DNA of 64,000 nt from Defluviicoccus sp. bin129 (GTDB taxonomy: Bacteria > Pseudomonadota > Alphaproteobacteria > MPNO01), in assembly GCA_002239065.1 (NCBI GenBank), contig MPNO01000002.1, positions 1-64,000 of the forward strand, in the 5' to 3' direction. The notes beneath the pieces are model-generated. The model was not told the origin of the DNA, made no database searches, and saw only the letters and a list, made by a program, of their open reading frames with translations. Made by a program: the position numbers and the translations under genes. Of this stretch, positions 49,619-58,179 are shown in pieces (the first letter of the stretch is position 1; each line of letters opens with the position of its first letter).

Positions 49619-51745
49619 ATGCCGGAGGCTCGGGAAGGCGCGGCGGGACCGGCCGGCGAGACCCCGGGACGATGGATCGCCGGGCTCGATATCGGCGGGA
49701 CCTTCACCGACGTCTTCATGATCGAGCCCGCCACGGCGAAGACGCAACGCTTCAAGTCGCTGACCACGCCGCAAGATCCCGCGCGGGGCGCCATCGACGC
49801 CCTGCGGCAGGCCTGCCGGGAGGCCGGTGCGGCGGTCGACGACCTCGCGATCGTCATGCACGCGACGACGCTGGTCTCGAACGCCCTGATCGAGCGCAAG
49901 GGCGTCAGGACCGCGCTGGTCGCGACCGCAGGCTTCGCCGATCTGCTGGAGATTGCGCGCGAGAAGAAATACGACATCTACGATCTCGGCCTGGAAAAAC
50001 CGCAGCCGCTGGTGGCGAGGGACGCGTGCTACGAGCTTGCGGAGCGGATCGACGCCGATGGCTCGGTCGTCGAGCCGCTGGACGAAGCGGCGGCGAGCGC
50101 GCTGATCGGGGAGATCGCCCGAAGCGGGGCACAGGCGGTCGCGGTCTGCCTGCTCCATTCCTACGCCAACCCGCGGCATGAGCGTCGTTTCGGCGAACTC
50201 CTTGCCACGCGCCTGCCCGGCGTCGCGTGCTCGCTCTCTTCGGACGTCCTGCCGGAGATGCGGGAATACGAGCGCGCCACCACCACGTCCGCGAACGCCT
50301 ACGTCCTGCCCCTGGTCGAGCGGTATCTCGCACGGATCGAGGAAGGACTCGCGGCCCGGCTCTTCGTGATGCTGTCCAGCGGCGGAATCACCACCCCCGA
50401 TATCGCCCGGAAATTCCCCGTCAGGCTGTGCGAGTCGGGCCCGGCGGCGGGGGCCGTCATGGCGGCCGAGGCGGGCCGCGTTCTCGCCGCGCCCCACATA
50501 CTGTCCTTCGACATGGGCGGGACGACCGCCAAGACCTGCCTCATCGAAAACGGCTCCCCCGTCGTGACCACCGAGTTCGAGGTGGCCCGCCACCACCGCT
50601 TCAAGAAAGGCAGCGGGCTGCCGCTGCGCCTGCCGGTCGTCGACATGATCGAGATCGGGGCCGGCGGCGGCTCCATCGCGAGGGTCGACGATCTGGGCCT
50701 GCTCAAGGTCGGGCCCGAAAGCGCCGGCGCCGACCCGGGCCCCGCCTGCTACGGGCGCGGCGGAACCATGCCCACGGTCACGGACGCGGACCTCGTGCTG
50801 GGCTATCTCGCCCCGGACGCGTTCCTCGGCGGCGCCATGGCGCTCGACGGGGAGAAGGCGCATTCCGCAATCCGCGATCGCGTCGCCGAGCCGCTGGGTC
50901 TCACGGTCGAGGCGGCGGCGCTCGGGATCCACGCCGTGGTGGACGAGATGATGGCGAATGCCGCGCGGATCCATATCGGCGAGCGCGGGCTGGACCCGGC
51001 GAGCCACGTGCTCGTCGCCTTCGGCGGCGCCGGCCCGGTCCACGCGGGTGGCGTCGCGCGGCGGCTCGGCATCCGCAGCTTCGTCGTGCCCGGGTCCGCC
51101 GGGGTGGGCTCGGCGCTCGGGCTGCTGCTGGCGCCCCGCGCCTACCGCCTGTCGCGAACGTCGATCGGGACGGTCGACGCGATCGACTGGACGGCGGTCG
51201 AACGGGCCTTCCGGGAGATGGCCGGGGAAGCGACGGAAGTGCTGAAGCGCGCCGGCGTGGCGGCGGCGGAGATGGCCTTCACGCGAATCGCCGAGATGCG
51301 GTATTTGGGGCAGCGCAAGGAGCTGGCCGTCCGACTCCCCGACGGCAGGCTCGGCGCGGACCGGATGGACGCGATCCGGCGCGCCTTCGAGGCGGAGTAC
51401 GAACGGGTCTACCGGCGCATCCATGCCGGGCACCCGGTCGAAACCCGCACATTGCGCCTCGTCGCCGAGGGGGCGCCGGTCGTCGGGTCCGTCCCGGTCC
51501 CGCCGGCGGGCGCGGCCGGGGCCAGGCCGCGCCGGCGGACGGTCTGGCTGGAGGGGTCGGATGCTCCGTCCGCCGCACGGGTCTGGCGGTGCGACGAGGT
51601 TCCGGCCGGCCGCCGCATCCGCGGTCCGGCGATATTCGAGGATATCCACACCACGGTCGTCGTCGACCAGGGGTCGGTGGCTTCGTTCGACACCGGCCGC
51701 AATCTCGTCGTCGAACTCGGGGGAGGCGGCGATGGCCCGGCGTGA
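49619..51745 (+). CDS. hyuA: Hydantoinase/oxoprolinase family subunit A (HyuA-like)
   Basis: ATG 49619 follows GGAGGGG and gives 708 residues. The ASKHA phosphate loop IAGLDIGGTFTDVF is at the N-terminus, LSFDMGGTTAKTCLIENG marks the second nucleotide motif and VAFGGAGPVHA the adenosine one. It is the ATP-hydrolysing partner of HyuB in ring-opening of hydantoins, oxoproline or in acetone-type carboxylation. It overlaps hyuB by 14 bp. It is intact, unlike the hyuA remnant at the left edge, which is from a different operon. The substrate is not deducible. Confidence 0.92.
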   Translation: MPEAREGAAGPAGETPGRWIAGLDIGGTFTDVFMIEPATAKTQRFKSLTTPQDPARGAIDALRQACREAGAAVDDLAIVMHATTLVSNALIERKGVRTALVATAGFADLLEIAREKKYDIYDLGLEKPQPLVARDACYELAERIDADGSVVEPLDEAAASALIGEIARSGAQAVAVCLLHSYANPRHERRFGELLATRLPGVACSLSSDVLPEMREYERATTTSANAYVLPLVERYLARIEEGLAARLFVMLSSGGITTPDIARKFPVRLCESGPAAGAVMAAEAGRVLAAPHILSFDMGGTTAKTCLIENGSPVVTTEFEVARHHRFKKGSGLPLRLPVVDMIEIGAGGGSIARVDDLGLLKVGPESAGADPGPACYGRGGTMPTVTDADLVLGYLAPDAFLGGAMALDGEKAHSAIRDRVAEPLGLTVEAAALGIHAVVDEMMANAARIHIGERGLDPASHVLVAFGGAGPVHAGGVARRLGIRSFVVPGSAGVGSALGLLLAPRAYRLSRTSIGTVDAIDWTAVERAFREMAGEATEVLKRAGVAAAEMAFTRIAEMRYLGQRKELAVRLPDGRLGADRMDAIRRAFEAEYERVYRRIHAGHPVETRTLRLVAEGAPVVGSVPVPPAGAAGARPRRRTVWLEGSDAPSAARVWRCDEVPAGRRIRGPAIFEDIHTTVVVDQGSVASFDTGRNLVVELGGGGDGPA

Positions 51746-53321
51746 CGGAAGGCTCGACCCGGTGCGGATCGAGCTGTGCTGGAACCGCCTGGTCTCGATC
51801 GCCAGCGAACAGGCCGCGACCATGGTCAACAGCGCCTTTTCCACCGTCCTCGGCGAGATGGAAGACCTGTCGGCGGCCGTGTTCGATGCCCGGGGCGTCA
51901 TGCTTGCGCAGTCCGTGCAGGGCGCGCCGGGACATCTCGGAACGCTGAGCATCGGCATGGACCACATCGTCGATGCGGTCGGCCCGGCGGGCTTCGGGGC
52001 GGGCGACGTCTTCATCACCAACGACCCGTGGCTGGTCTCGGGACACAAGCACGACCTCACCGTCGTCACCCCGGTCCATCGCGAAACCGATCTCGTCGGG
52101 TTCACCGCAAGCAATTGCCACACCGTCGATATCGGCGGGCGTATCTTCTCGGCGGCGGCGGAGGCGGTCTATGAGGAGGGGCTCCAGATCCCGATCATGA
52201 AGCTGTTCGACGCCGGCGAGCCCAACGACACGCTGTTCCGCATCATCGAGGACAACGTGCGGTCTCCCGAGCTGGTGCTCGGCGACCTGGCCGCGCAGGT
52301 GTCGGCAAATCACGTCGCGGGCGACCGGCTGCGCGCCCTCATGGATTTGGAGGACCTTGCCGATCTCTCGGGAATCGCCGACGAGATCACCGCCCGCACG
52401 GAACGGAAGATGCGCCAGGCGATCGCGGCGCTTCCCGACGGGACCTATCGCGGCCGGGTCATGCTCGACGGCTTCGGCGAGCCGCTGACGATCGCGGTCG
52501 CCATCGCGGTCGCGGACGACGAGATCGAGGTCGATTTCGCGGGGACCTCTCCGCAGATCGCCAAGGGCGTCAACTGCGTCCTGAACTACACCAAGGCCTT
52601 CGTGTTCTACGCGCTCAAATGCGCGCTGAGCCCCGACATCCCGAACAACGACGGCACGCTGCGCCCGATCCGGGTGAGCGCGCCCGAGGGGTCCATTCTG
52701 AACGCCCGCCATCCGGCTCCGGTCGGCGGGCGCCATCTGGTGGGGCTGTTCGTTCCCTTCGCGATCTTCGATGCCCTGGCCCCGGCGATCCCGGACCGCA
52801 TCGTCGCCGAGAGCTCGGTCCTCGGCGCGGTCACGCTCGCCGGCGAAGGAGATGACGACGCGCCATACGTGTTCACGTTCTTCTGCTCGGGCGGGATGGG
52901 CGCGCGGGCCGACCGGGACGGGCTCGACGCGACCGCCTTCCCGAGCAACGTCGCCAACGCTCCGGTCGAGGTGATCGAACAGGTCGCGCCGATACGCTTC
53001 ACCGGGCGCGCGCTGATCCCGGACTCTCCGGGCGCCGGCAGGTTCCGCGGCGGGGCGGGACAGCGCATCGGGCTCAAATTGCGCAGCGGCAATGCGGCGA
53101 CGGTCTCGACGATGTTCGAGCGCGCGCTCTTCCCGCCTCGCGGTGTGCGGGGCGGCGGCGACGGCGGGCCGACGCGGCTCAGCCTCGACGGCAGACCGAT
53201 CGACCCCAAGCGGGGTTTTCGCCTGGAGCCCGGATCGGAGTTCGTGATCGAGACCCCGGGCGGCGGCGGCTACGGGCCGGCCGGCCGCCGGGAGCCGTGG
53301 GGCGCTGACGGGTCCGGTTGA
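51732..53321 (+). CDS. hyuB: Hydantoinase/oxoprolinase family subunit B (HyuB-like)
   Basis: The 529-residue protein carries the family hallmarks: AAFSTVLGEMEDLSAAVFDARG-like opening, FITNDPWLVSGHKHDLTVV (metal-binding region with Asp and His), NCHTVDIGG and the glycine-rich C-terminus RFRGGAGQRIGL ... TPGGGGYG. It forms the catalytic complex with HyuA. It overlaps hyuA by 14 bp and precedes the Rieske gene by 71 bp, in the same direction. The Rieske/epimerase context suggests the substrate is an amide or lactam intermediate of an oxidative pathway. Confidence 0.92.
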   Translation: MARRDGRLDPVRIELCWNRLVSIASEQAATMVNSAFSTVLGEMEDLSAAVFDARGVMLAQSVQGAPGHLGTLSIGMDHIVDAVGPAGFGAGDVFITNDPWLVSGHKHDLTVVTPVHRETDLVGFTASNCHTVDIGGRIFSAAAEAVYEEGLQIPIMKLFDAGEPNDTLFRIIEDNVRSPELVLGDLAAQVSANHVAGDRLRALMDLEDLADLSGIADEITARTERKMRQAIAALPDGTYRGRVMLDGFGEPLTIAVAIAVADDEIEVDFAGTSPQIAKGVNCVLNYTKAFVFYALKCALSPDIPNNDGTLRPIRVSAPEGSILNARHPAPVGGRHLVGLFVPFAIFDALAPAIPDRIVAESSVLGAVTLAGEGDDDAPYVFTFFCSGGMGARADRDGLDATAFPSNVANAPVEVIEQVAPIRFTGRALIPDSPGAGRFRGGAGQRIGLKLRSGNAATVSTMFERALFPPRGVRGGGDGGPTRLSLDGRPIDPKRGFRLEPGSEFVIETPGGGGYGPAGRREPWGADGSG

Positions 53322-53392
53322 AGCGGTACCGCCCGCTGGTATCATCGGTGCGCGGCAGGAGCGTCGAGCGGACGACCCACGGGAGAACGGGA

Positions 53393-54526
53393 ATGGAGGA
53401 CCCTCGACCGGCCGGCGTCGAACTCGAAAGCCGGTGGCCGCGCTACGATCGGGCCGCTCTCGGATTCCGCCACTACTGGTACCCGGTGCTGGAGTCGCGA
53501 AAGCTCCGCAAGTGTCCCCGCCCGCTGACGCTTCTGGGCGAGAAGATCGTCCTTATCCGCGATCGCGGCAGGGCCTACGCGCTCGGCGACCGCTGTCCTC
53601 ACCGCGGCGTTCCGCTATCCATGGGACGGCGCGAATTTCCCGGCAGGCTCACCTGCTGCTATCACGGTTGGACCTTCGACCTGGCCAGCGGCGAGCTGGT
53701 TGCCGCGCTGACCGACGGGCCGGATTCGCCGGTCTGCGGCGACCCGCGGCTGAGAGTGCGGACCTACCCGGTCGAGGAGCGGGCCGGGCTGATCTGGATA
53801 TATGTCGGCGACGAGCCGCGACCGCCGGTCGACGACGACATTCCGGCGTCCCTGCTGCGAGCCGACGCGGTGGTCGAGCCGATGGTCGATCTGCGCGACG
53901 GCAACTGGCGCTATGCGATGGAGAACGCGGTCGACGACGCCCATGCCAAGTGTCTGCACCGCTACAATCTGTGGTTTTTCTTCACCAGGCTTCCGGGTTA
54001 CGGGACCGGAGCGCGCATGGCGGCGTCGGAGGACGGCAAATGGCTCCGCCGCGAAAGCACGCCCGAGTTCCGCCCGGCCGACTACCCGGGCGTCGGCACC
54101 TGGCCGAGACACGATTTCTGGCGCTGGCGCGGCGGTCGCCCGAAGGCCGGCAAGGGCACCGGCAGCAACATCCTCGGGGGCGCGTGCCTGCCCGGGATCT
54201 TTTCCGTCGGCCATGAGAGCTGGGAGGATTTCCAGATCTTCGTGCCGGTCGACGAGGGCCGACACCTGATGCTTCAGGTGTCGGTGCGCCACACCGCGGG
54301 GCTGGGGGCCTGGCTGTGGCGGCTGCGCTACTGGACCTATATCCGGCTCATCCATCACATCATGTTCAACCGCTGGGAGGACGGACGGGTGGTCCCGGCG
54401 ATGAGCGAGCCCGAGCATCTGTTCCGGCCCGACATGGCGGTCGTCCACTGGCGGCGATGGTGCCACGAGAACGCCCGGCTCTCGCCCGCAGAGCCGGCCG
54501 CGGCCGCGGAGCTCAAGGCGGGTTGA
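53393..54526 (+). CDS. Rieske non-haem iron oxygenase (377 aa)
   Basis: ATG 53393 (GGGAGAACGGGA upstream) yields 377 residues. The Rieske motif CPHRG ... CCYHGW (near residues 68-90) and the mononuclear iron site ENAVDDAHAKCLH (Asp, two His) are intact. The architecture is VanA/ketosteroid hydroxylase-like. The C-terminal region contains WRLRYWTYIRLIHHIMFNRWEDGRV, a hydrophobic patch. It overlaps the epimerase start (TTGA). No ferredoxin or reductase gene is nearby. Possible role: hydroxylation or demethylation before HyuAB-dependent ring opening. Confidence 0.9.
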   Translation: MEDPRPAGVELESRWPRYDRAALGFRHYWYPVLESRKLRKCPRPLTLLGEKIVLIRDRGRAYALGDRCPHRGVPLSMGRREFPGRLTCCYHGWTFDLASGELVAALTDGPDSPVCGDPRLRVRTYPVEERAGLIWIYVGDEPRPPVDDDIPASLLRADAVVEPMVDLRDGNWRYAMENAVDDAHAKCLHRYNLWFFFTRLPGYGTGARMAASEDGKWLRRESTPEFRPADYPGVGTWPRHDFWRWRGGRPKAGKGTGSNILGGACLPGIFSVGHESWEDFQIFVPVDEGRHLMLQVSVRHTAGLGAWLWRLRYWTYIRLIHHIMFNRWEDGRVVPAMSEPEHLFRPDMAVVHWRRWCHENARLSPAEPAAAAELKAG

Positions 54527-55383
54527 GGGTCGTCGTAACCGGAGGATCCGGGAAGGCGGGCCGGCCGCTGGTCGAAGAGCTGGCCTCGGACGGCGCCGGA
54601 AGATCGCGCCATGAGGTAATGGTCTTCGACAGGGCGCCGATGCCCGAACGGCTTGGGGTGCGCTATCTCGCGGGCGACGTCGAGGATCTCGGGCAGGTCC
54701 ATGGCGCGCTCGCCGGCGCCGACGCGGTCATCCATCTCGCCGGCATCCACACCCACGGCATCGCGGCGAACGAGAAGACCTTCCGGGTCAACGCGATGGG
54801 CACGTTCAACGTGCATGAAGCGGCCTGGCGGCTCGGCATCCGGCGCGTCGTCACGATGAGCAGCGAGGCGGTGCTGGGCTGGGCGCCGGGGTCGTGGGAG
54901 AGAGAGCACGTCCCCGCGTATTTGCCGCTCGACGAGGACCACCCGGTCGGCGCGCAGGACGCCTATGGCCTCTCGAAGGTGGCTTGCGAGGCGATCGCCC
55001 GGTCCTACTCCGCCAGGTGCGGCATGGTTACGGTCGTCCTGCGGCCGCCCTGGATCGTCTCGCCGGAGGAGCTGGACGGCCTGCGCGACTCTGGCGGCGT
55101 GACCCCGGCGCGGTTCGGCCTCTACCACTACATCGACTCGCGCGATCTTGCGGCGGCATGCCGCGCGGCGATCGAGCGGCCCCTGGCGGGGTCCCATACG
55201 CTGTTCGTCGGATCGGAAGAAACCACCGTGGCGGAGCCCCTGTGCTCGCTCTATCCCAGGCTGATGCCCGCGCTCGGCGACAAGGCGGAGGCCCTCACCG
55301 GAGCGCGTGGGCCGGTCTCGACGGGGCGCGCGCGGATGCTCCTCGACTGGACGCCCAGGCGCAGCTGGCGGCAGGAGCGCTGA
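54523..55383 (+). CDS. NAD-dependent epimerase/dehydratase (extended SDR)
   Basis: Translation from TTG 54523, coupled by TTGA to the preceding stop, gives 286 residues. The N-terminus RVVVTGGSGKAGRPLVEEL binds NAD(P), HLAGIHTHG follows, and the catalytic Tyr-Lys pair is in YGLSKVACE (about residue 150). It belongs to the extended SDRs that act on sugar nucleotides or related cyclic substrates. The C-terminus is somewhat short for a sugar epimerase. Partner in the pathway with the Rieske oxygenase is likely. Confidence 0.85.
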   Translation: MRVVVTGGSGKAGRPLVEELASDGAGRSRHEVMVFDRAPMPERLGVRYLAGDVEDLGQVHGALAGADAVIHLAGIHTHGIAANEKTFRVNAMGTFNVHEAAWRLGIRRVVTMSSEAVLGWAPGSWEREHVPAYLPLDEDHPVGAQDAYGLSKVACEAIARSYSARCGMVTVVLRPPWIVSPEELDGLRDSGGVTPARFGLYHYIDSRDLAAACRAAIERPLAGSHTLFVGSEETTVAEPLCSLYPRLMPALGDKAEALTGARGPVSTGRARMLLDWTPRRSWRQER

Positions 55384-55504
55384 TCCGGAGACCGCGCCCG
55401 TCCCTCGCGAAGCCTGGTGACAAATGCGGGATTGCCGGTCGGACGGGTGTGGACGGGCGGGTCGGGATCGTGCTTGCATTCGATGACAGGGGCGGGAGGT
55501 ACGG

Positions 55505-56503
55505 ATGGCCACGTCTCTATTCGTCGCGACGGGGAACGGGGTCTTCCTCGCGGAGCCGAACGGCGCCGGCCGCGAGACCCGGCCTCTGGGGCTGCAAGGC
55601 AAGGGCATGGTGCGCTGGATCCTGGCCGACCCGTCTTGCGCCGGGCGGGTGTGGGCGGCGACGGAGCGCTCGGGCGTTTGGCGGACCGATGACGGCGGTG
55701 CGATTTGGGCGGAGAAGAACGAGGGGCTGGTCTACAAGCACACCCTGTCGCTCGCCCTTCATCCGGCGACCGGCACGCTCTATGCCGGCACGGAGCCCGC
55801 CTGCATCTTCAGATCGAGCGATGCCGGGGACAGCTGGGTCGAGCTCGAGACCCTGCGGCGTCTCGGCACGCGCAAGGACTGGACCTTTCCGGGGCCGCCT
55901 TACGTCGCCCATGTGCGCGGCATCGGGCTGTCGCCATCCGACCCTGACGTCATCTTCGGCGCGGTCGAGGAGGGTTGGCTGGTGCGCTCGCGCGACGGCG
56001 GCGAGAGCTGGGTCAACATCAAGGACGGCACCGAGTTCGACTCGCACACCGTCACCGTGCTTCCGGATGGCGAAACCGTGATCTCGGCGTCGGGCAAGGG
56101 CCTGTACCGGAGCACCGACGGAGGCGAGACATTTGCCGCCGCCTATGCCGGGATCGCACACACCTATCTGATAAACGTCGCGGTCCATCCCGGCCGGCCC
56201 GACATGCTGTTCACCGCCGGCGCGGAGGTGCCGCCGCCGGGCTGGCGTCGGCCGGAAGGCGCCGGGGCGGGGTTCTACCGGAGCGAGGACAGCGGGGCGA
56301 GCTGGTCCCGCCTGACCGGCGGGCTGCCGGAGCGCATCGGGCCGGCGCCGCGCTCGATCGCGGTCGACCCCGCCGCCCCGGAGACCGTGTTCGTCGGGCT
56401 CAACGACGGCGAAATCTGGGCCAGCCGGGACGGTGGGGAGGCGTTCGACCGTATCGTCACCGGCCTGCCGCCCGTGCTGGGGATCGCACCGGTCCCCGCC
56501 TGA
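55505..56503 (+). CDS. Cytoplasmic BNR-repeat beta-propeller protein (332 aa), paralogue of 46659
   Basis: The 332-residue protein starts MATSLFVATGNGVFLAEP and contains BNR-type repeats: VWRTDDGGAIW, IFRSSDAGDSW, LVRSRDGGESW, LYRSTDGGETF, FYRSEDSGASW and IWASRDGGEAF, suggesting six blades. It shares DWTFPGPPYVAHVRG with the 46659 protein. There is no signal peptide. A GGGAGG site precedes the ATG. Two related propeller proteins around one oxygenase/hydrolase region are unusual and may mark a specific role, such as a lactonase or carrier for hydrophobic intermediates. Confidence 0.8.
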   Translation: MATSLFVATGNGVFLAEPNGAGRETRPLGLQGKGMVRWILADPSCAGRVWAATERSGVWRTDDGGAIWAEKNEGLVYKHTLSLALHPATGTLYAGTEPACIFRSSDAGDSWVELETLRRLGTRKDWTFPGPPYVAHVRGIGLSPSDPDVIFGAVEEGWLVRSRDGGESWVNIKDGTEFDSHTVTVLPDGETVISASGKGLYRSTDGGETFAAAYAGIAHTYLINVAVHPGRPDMLFTAGAEVPPPGWRRPEGAGAGFYRSEDSGASWSRLTGGLPERIGPAPRSIAVDPAAPETVFVGLNDGEIWASRDGGEAFDRIVTGLPPVLGIAPVPA

Positions 56504-56510
56504 ACCCGAT

Positions 56511-56675
56511 ATGGGCGGAGCGGAAAGGCGGGACAGTTTCGACGGCATCGCCATCTTCGTCCGCGTGGCGCCAAACGCCAGCTTTACGGAAGTGGCGCGC
56601 CATCTCGGCTTGTCGGCATCCGGTGTCAGCCGGGCGATCGCGCGGCGCGCGCCAAAGCCGGCCGACACCGGCTGA
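56511..56675 (+). pseudogene. LysR-type HTH remnant
   Basis: A 54-codon frame encodes DGIAIFVRVAPNASFTEVARHLGLSASGVSRAI, the N-terminal LysR helix-turn-helix, then ends in a stop. A complete LysR protein has about 300 residues, so the effector domain is lost. It follows the propeller gene by 7 bp and lies at the convergent joint with a minus-strand gene; deletion is the likely cause. Confidence 0.65.
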
Positions 56676-56711
56676 AGGTCGAGGCCCGGGCGCGCTGGAT
56701 CAACTTTCGGG

Positions 56712-57476
56712 CTAGCTGTTCCACCACGGCACGTCGCTGAACGAGCGCAGATCGAGTTCGTTCGTCCAGGTCGAGCGGTGCTGGCGCGCGAGGTGGAGAT
56801 AGGTGTCGGCAATCTTCTCGGGCAGCATGAGCCCGTCATGCTCCATGCCCCGGCTCTCGCGCAGCGCCCGGAATTTCTCCGCGCCGAGCATCTTGCCCAG
56901 CGTATCCGGTGCATCGACCGCGCCGTCGACCAGTATATGGACGATGTGAATCCCGCTGGGACCGAATTCGGCATTCAGCGTCTGGCACAGCATGCGCCGT
57001 CCGGCCATCGACGCGGCGTGCGAATGCTGGCCCTCGTTGCCGCGCACGGCCGCCGTGGAGGAGGTGACGAGCACGGTGCCGCGGCCGCGTTCCGCCATCC
57101 GGGGGCAGAGCGCCGACGCGGCGCGGAACAGGCCGAAGGTCGCCATGCGCCAGCCGAGTTCGAAGACCTTGTAGCTGGTCTCCTCCAGGCTTCTGCCGCC
57201 GACCTGCGAGCCGAGATTGTAGAGCGCCACCTCGATCGGCCCGATCTGTTCCTCGACCGCGGCGATGCGCGCCTCGATGCTGTCCGGCTGCACGGCGTTG
57301 AGCAGATAGCCCGTGGCGTCGCCGCCCTCGCTCCGGATAGCCTCAACCAGCCGGTTCAGGCCGTCCTCGTCGGAGCGGCGGCAAAGCACCGCATGGTAGC
57401 CCTCTCTCGCGAACCGCTTTCCCACGGTGCCGCCGATGCCGGCGCCGGCGCCGATGACGAGACAAACCGGTTTCAT
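56712..57476 (-). CDS. SDR-fold protein lacking the catalytic Tyr-Lys pair
   Basis: The 254-residue protein has a dinucleotide motif IGAGAGIGG near residue 9 and the NLGS segment, as in classical SDRs. The catalytic Ser is in VTSSTAA (139-140), but the following segment reads HSHAASMAGRRML, so His153 and Met157 stand where Tyr and Lys are expected. The protein may bind cofactor without normal dehydrogenase chemistry. ATG 57476 has a strong GGAGAGGAG site. It is the last gene of the minus-strand group (EthD-like, Rieske, SnoaL-like, SDR). Confidence 0.8.
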   Translation of the reverse strand: MKPVCLVIGAGAGIGGTVGKRFAREGYHAVLCRRSDEDGLNRLVEAIRSEGGDATGYLLNAVQPDSIEARIAAVEEQIGPIEVALYNLGSQVGGRSLEETSYKVFELGWRMATFGLFRAASALCPRMAERGRGTVLVTSSTAAVRGNEGQHSHAASMAGRRMLCQTLNAEFGPSGIHIVHILVDGAVDAPDTLGKMLGAEKFRALRESRGMEHDGLMLPEKIADTYLHLARQHRSTWTNELDLRSFSDVPWWNS

Positions 57477-57601
57477 CGCAATCTCCTCTCCCATGCTCTC
57501 CGCCGTGGCGGCGCGAACGTCCCGGTCCCGGCCCCACCCGCCGGATACCGCGACGGACGCCGGGCTCCCGCATTGCGCGGCGGAACACCACGGCGCCGCG
57601 T

Positions 57602-58135
57602 TCAGCCTCCGGCCGCGGATGGATGAATGGCGACAAAGCGCTCCTCGGTCCAGCCCTTGTCGTAAGGGGTGCAGAAGATACCCTCGTACAGCACGGTGCG
57701 GACCTTCCAATTGCCGTCGACGCGGCGGAACTCGCAGCTATACCGACCCATGATCCAGACCGCTTCGCGGCTGTCGCCCGGCCCTTGCAGCGTCGCCGGT
57801 TCGAAGCACAGCCAGCTGCCATCCGCCGAATCGCCGTCGACCTCGATGGACTCCGTGCCGAGCAGATGGCTGGATTCGCGGATTCTCGTGCCTGCGGAGA
57901 ATTTCTTCCGGAGCGCCGCGCGTCCGCGCTCGTCCATCGCGACATCGGCGAAGCCGGATGCGCTGGTCCACTTCCCGTCGTCGGTATAGAAGGCGACCAT
58001 CCGCTCCCCGTAGCCCGGGTGCTCGCGGTCGTCGGCCTTGTGCATCATGTCGGTCATCAGCCGGCGTATGGCGGATTCGTCCTCCAGCCGCCGCAGCCTG
58101 CCGCGCAAATCCTCGATCGTCTTCTCGACGTCCAC
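57602..58135 (-). CDS. SnoaL/NTF2-like protein
   Basis: GTG 58135 with GGGGAG upstream gives a 177-residue NTF2-like (SnoaL_4 type) protein: RLEDESAIRRLMTDMMHKAD opens the helix and MVAFYTDDGKWTS and VWIMGRYSCEFRRVDGNWKVRTV form the conical barrel. Family members include steroid isomerases, dehydratases and Rieske beta subunits. It lies 44 bp downstream of a Rieske alpha gene, so it may function as a small subunit or as a separate isomerase. The substrate is unknown. Confidence 0.8.
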   Translation of the reverse strand: MDVEKTIEDLRGRLRRLEDESAIRRLMTDMMHKADDREHPGYGERMVAFYTDDGKWTSASGFADVAMDERGRAALRKKFSAGTRIRESSHLLGTESIEVDGDSADGSWLCFEPATLQGPGDSREAVWIMGRYSCEFRRVDGNWKVRTVLYEGIFCTPYDKGWTEERFVAIHPSAAGG

Positions 58136-58179
58136 AGCCTTGCTCCCCACCCCGTCCGGCCCGCCGTCCCGGCGGGAAT

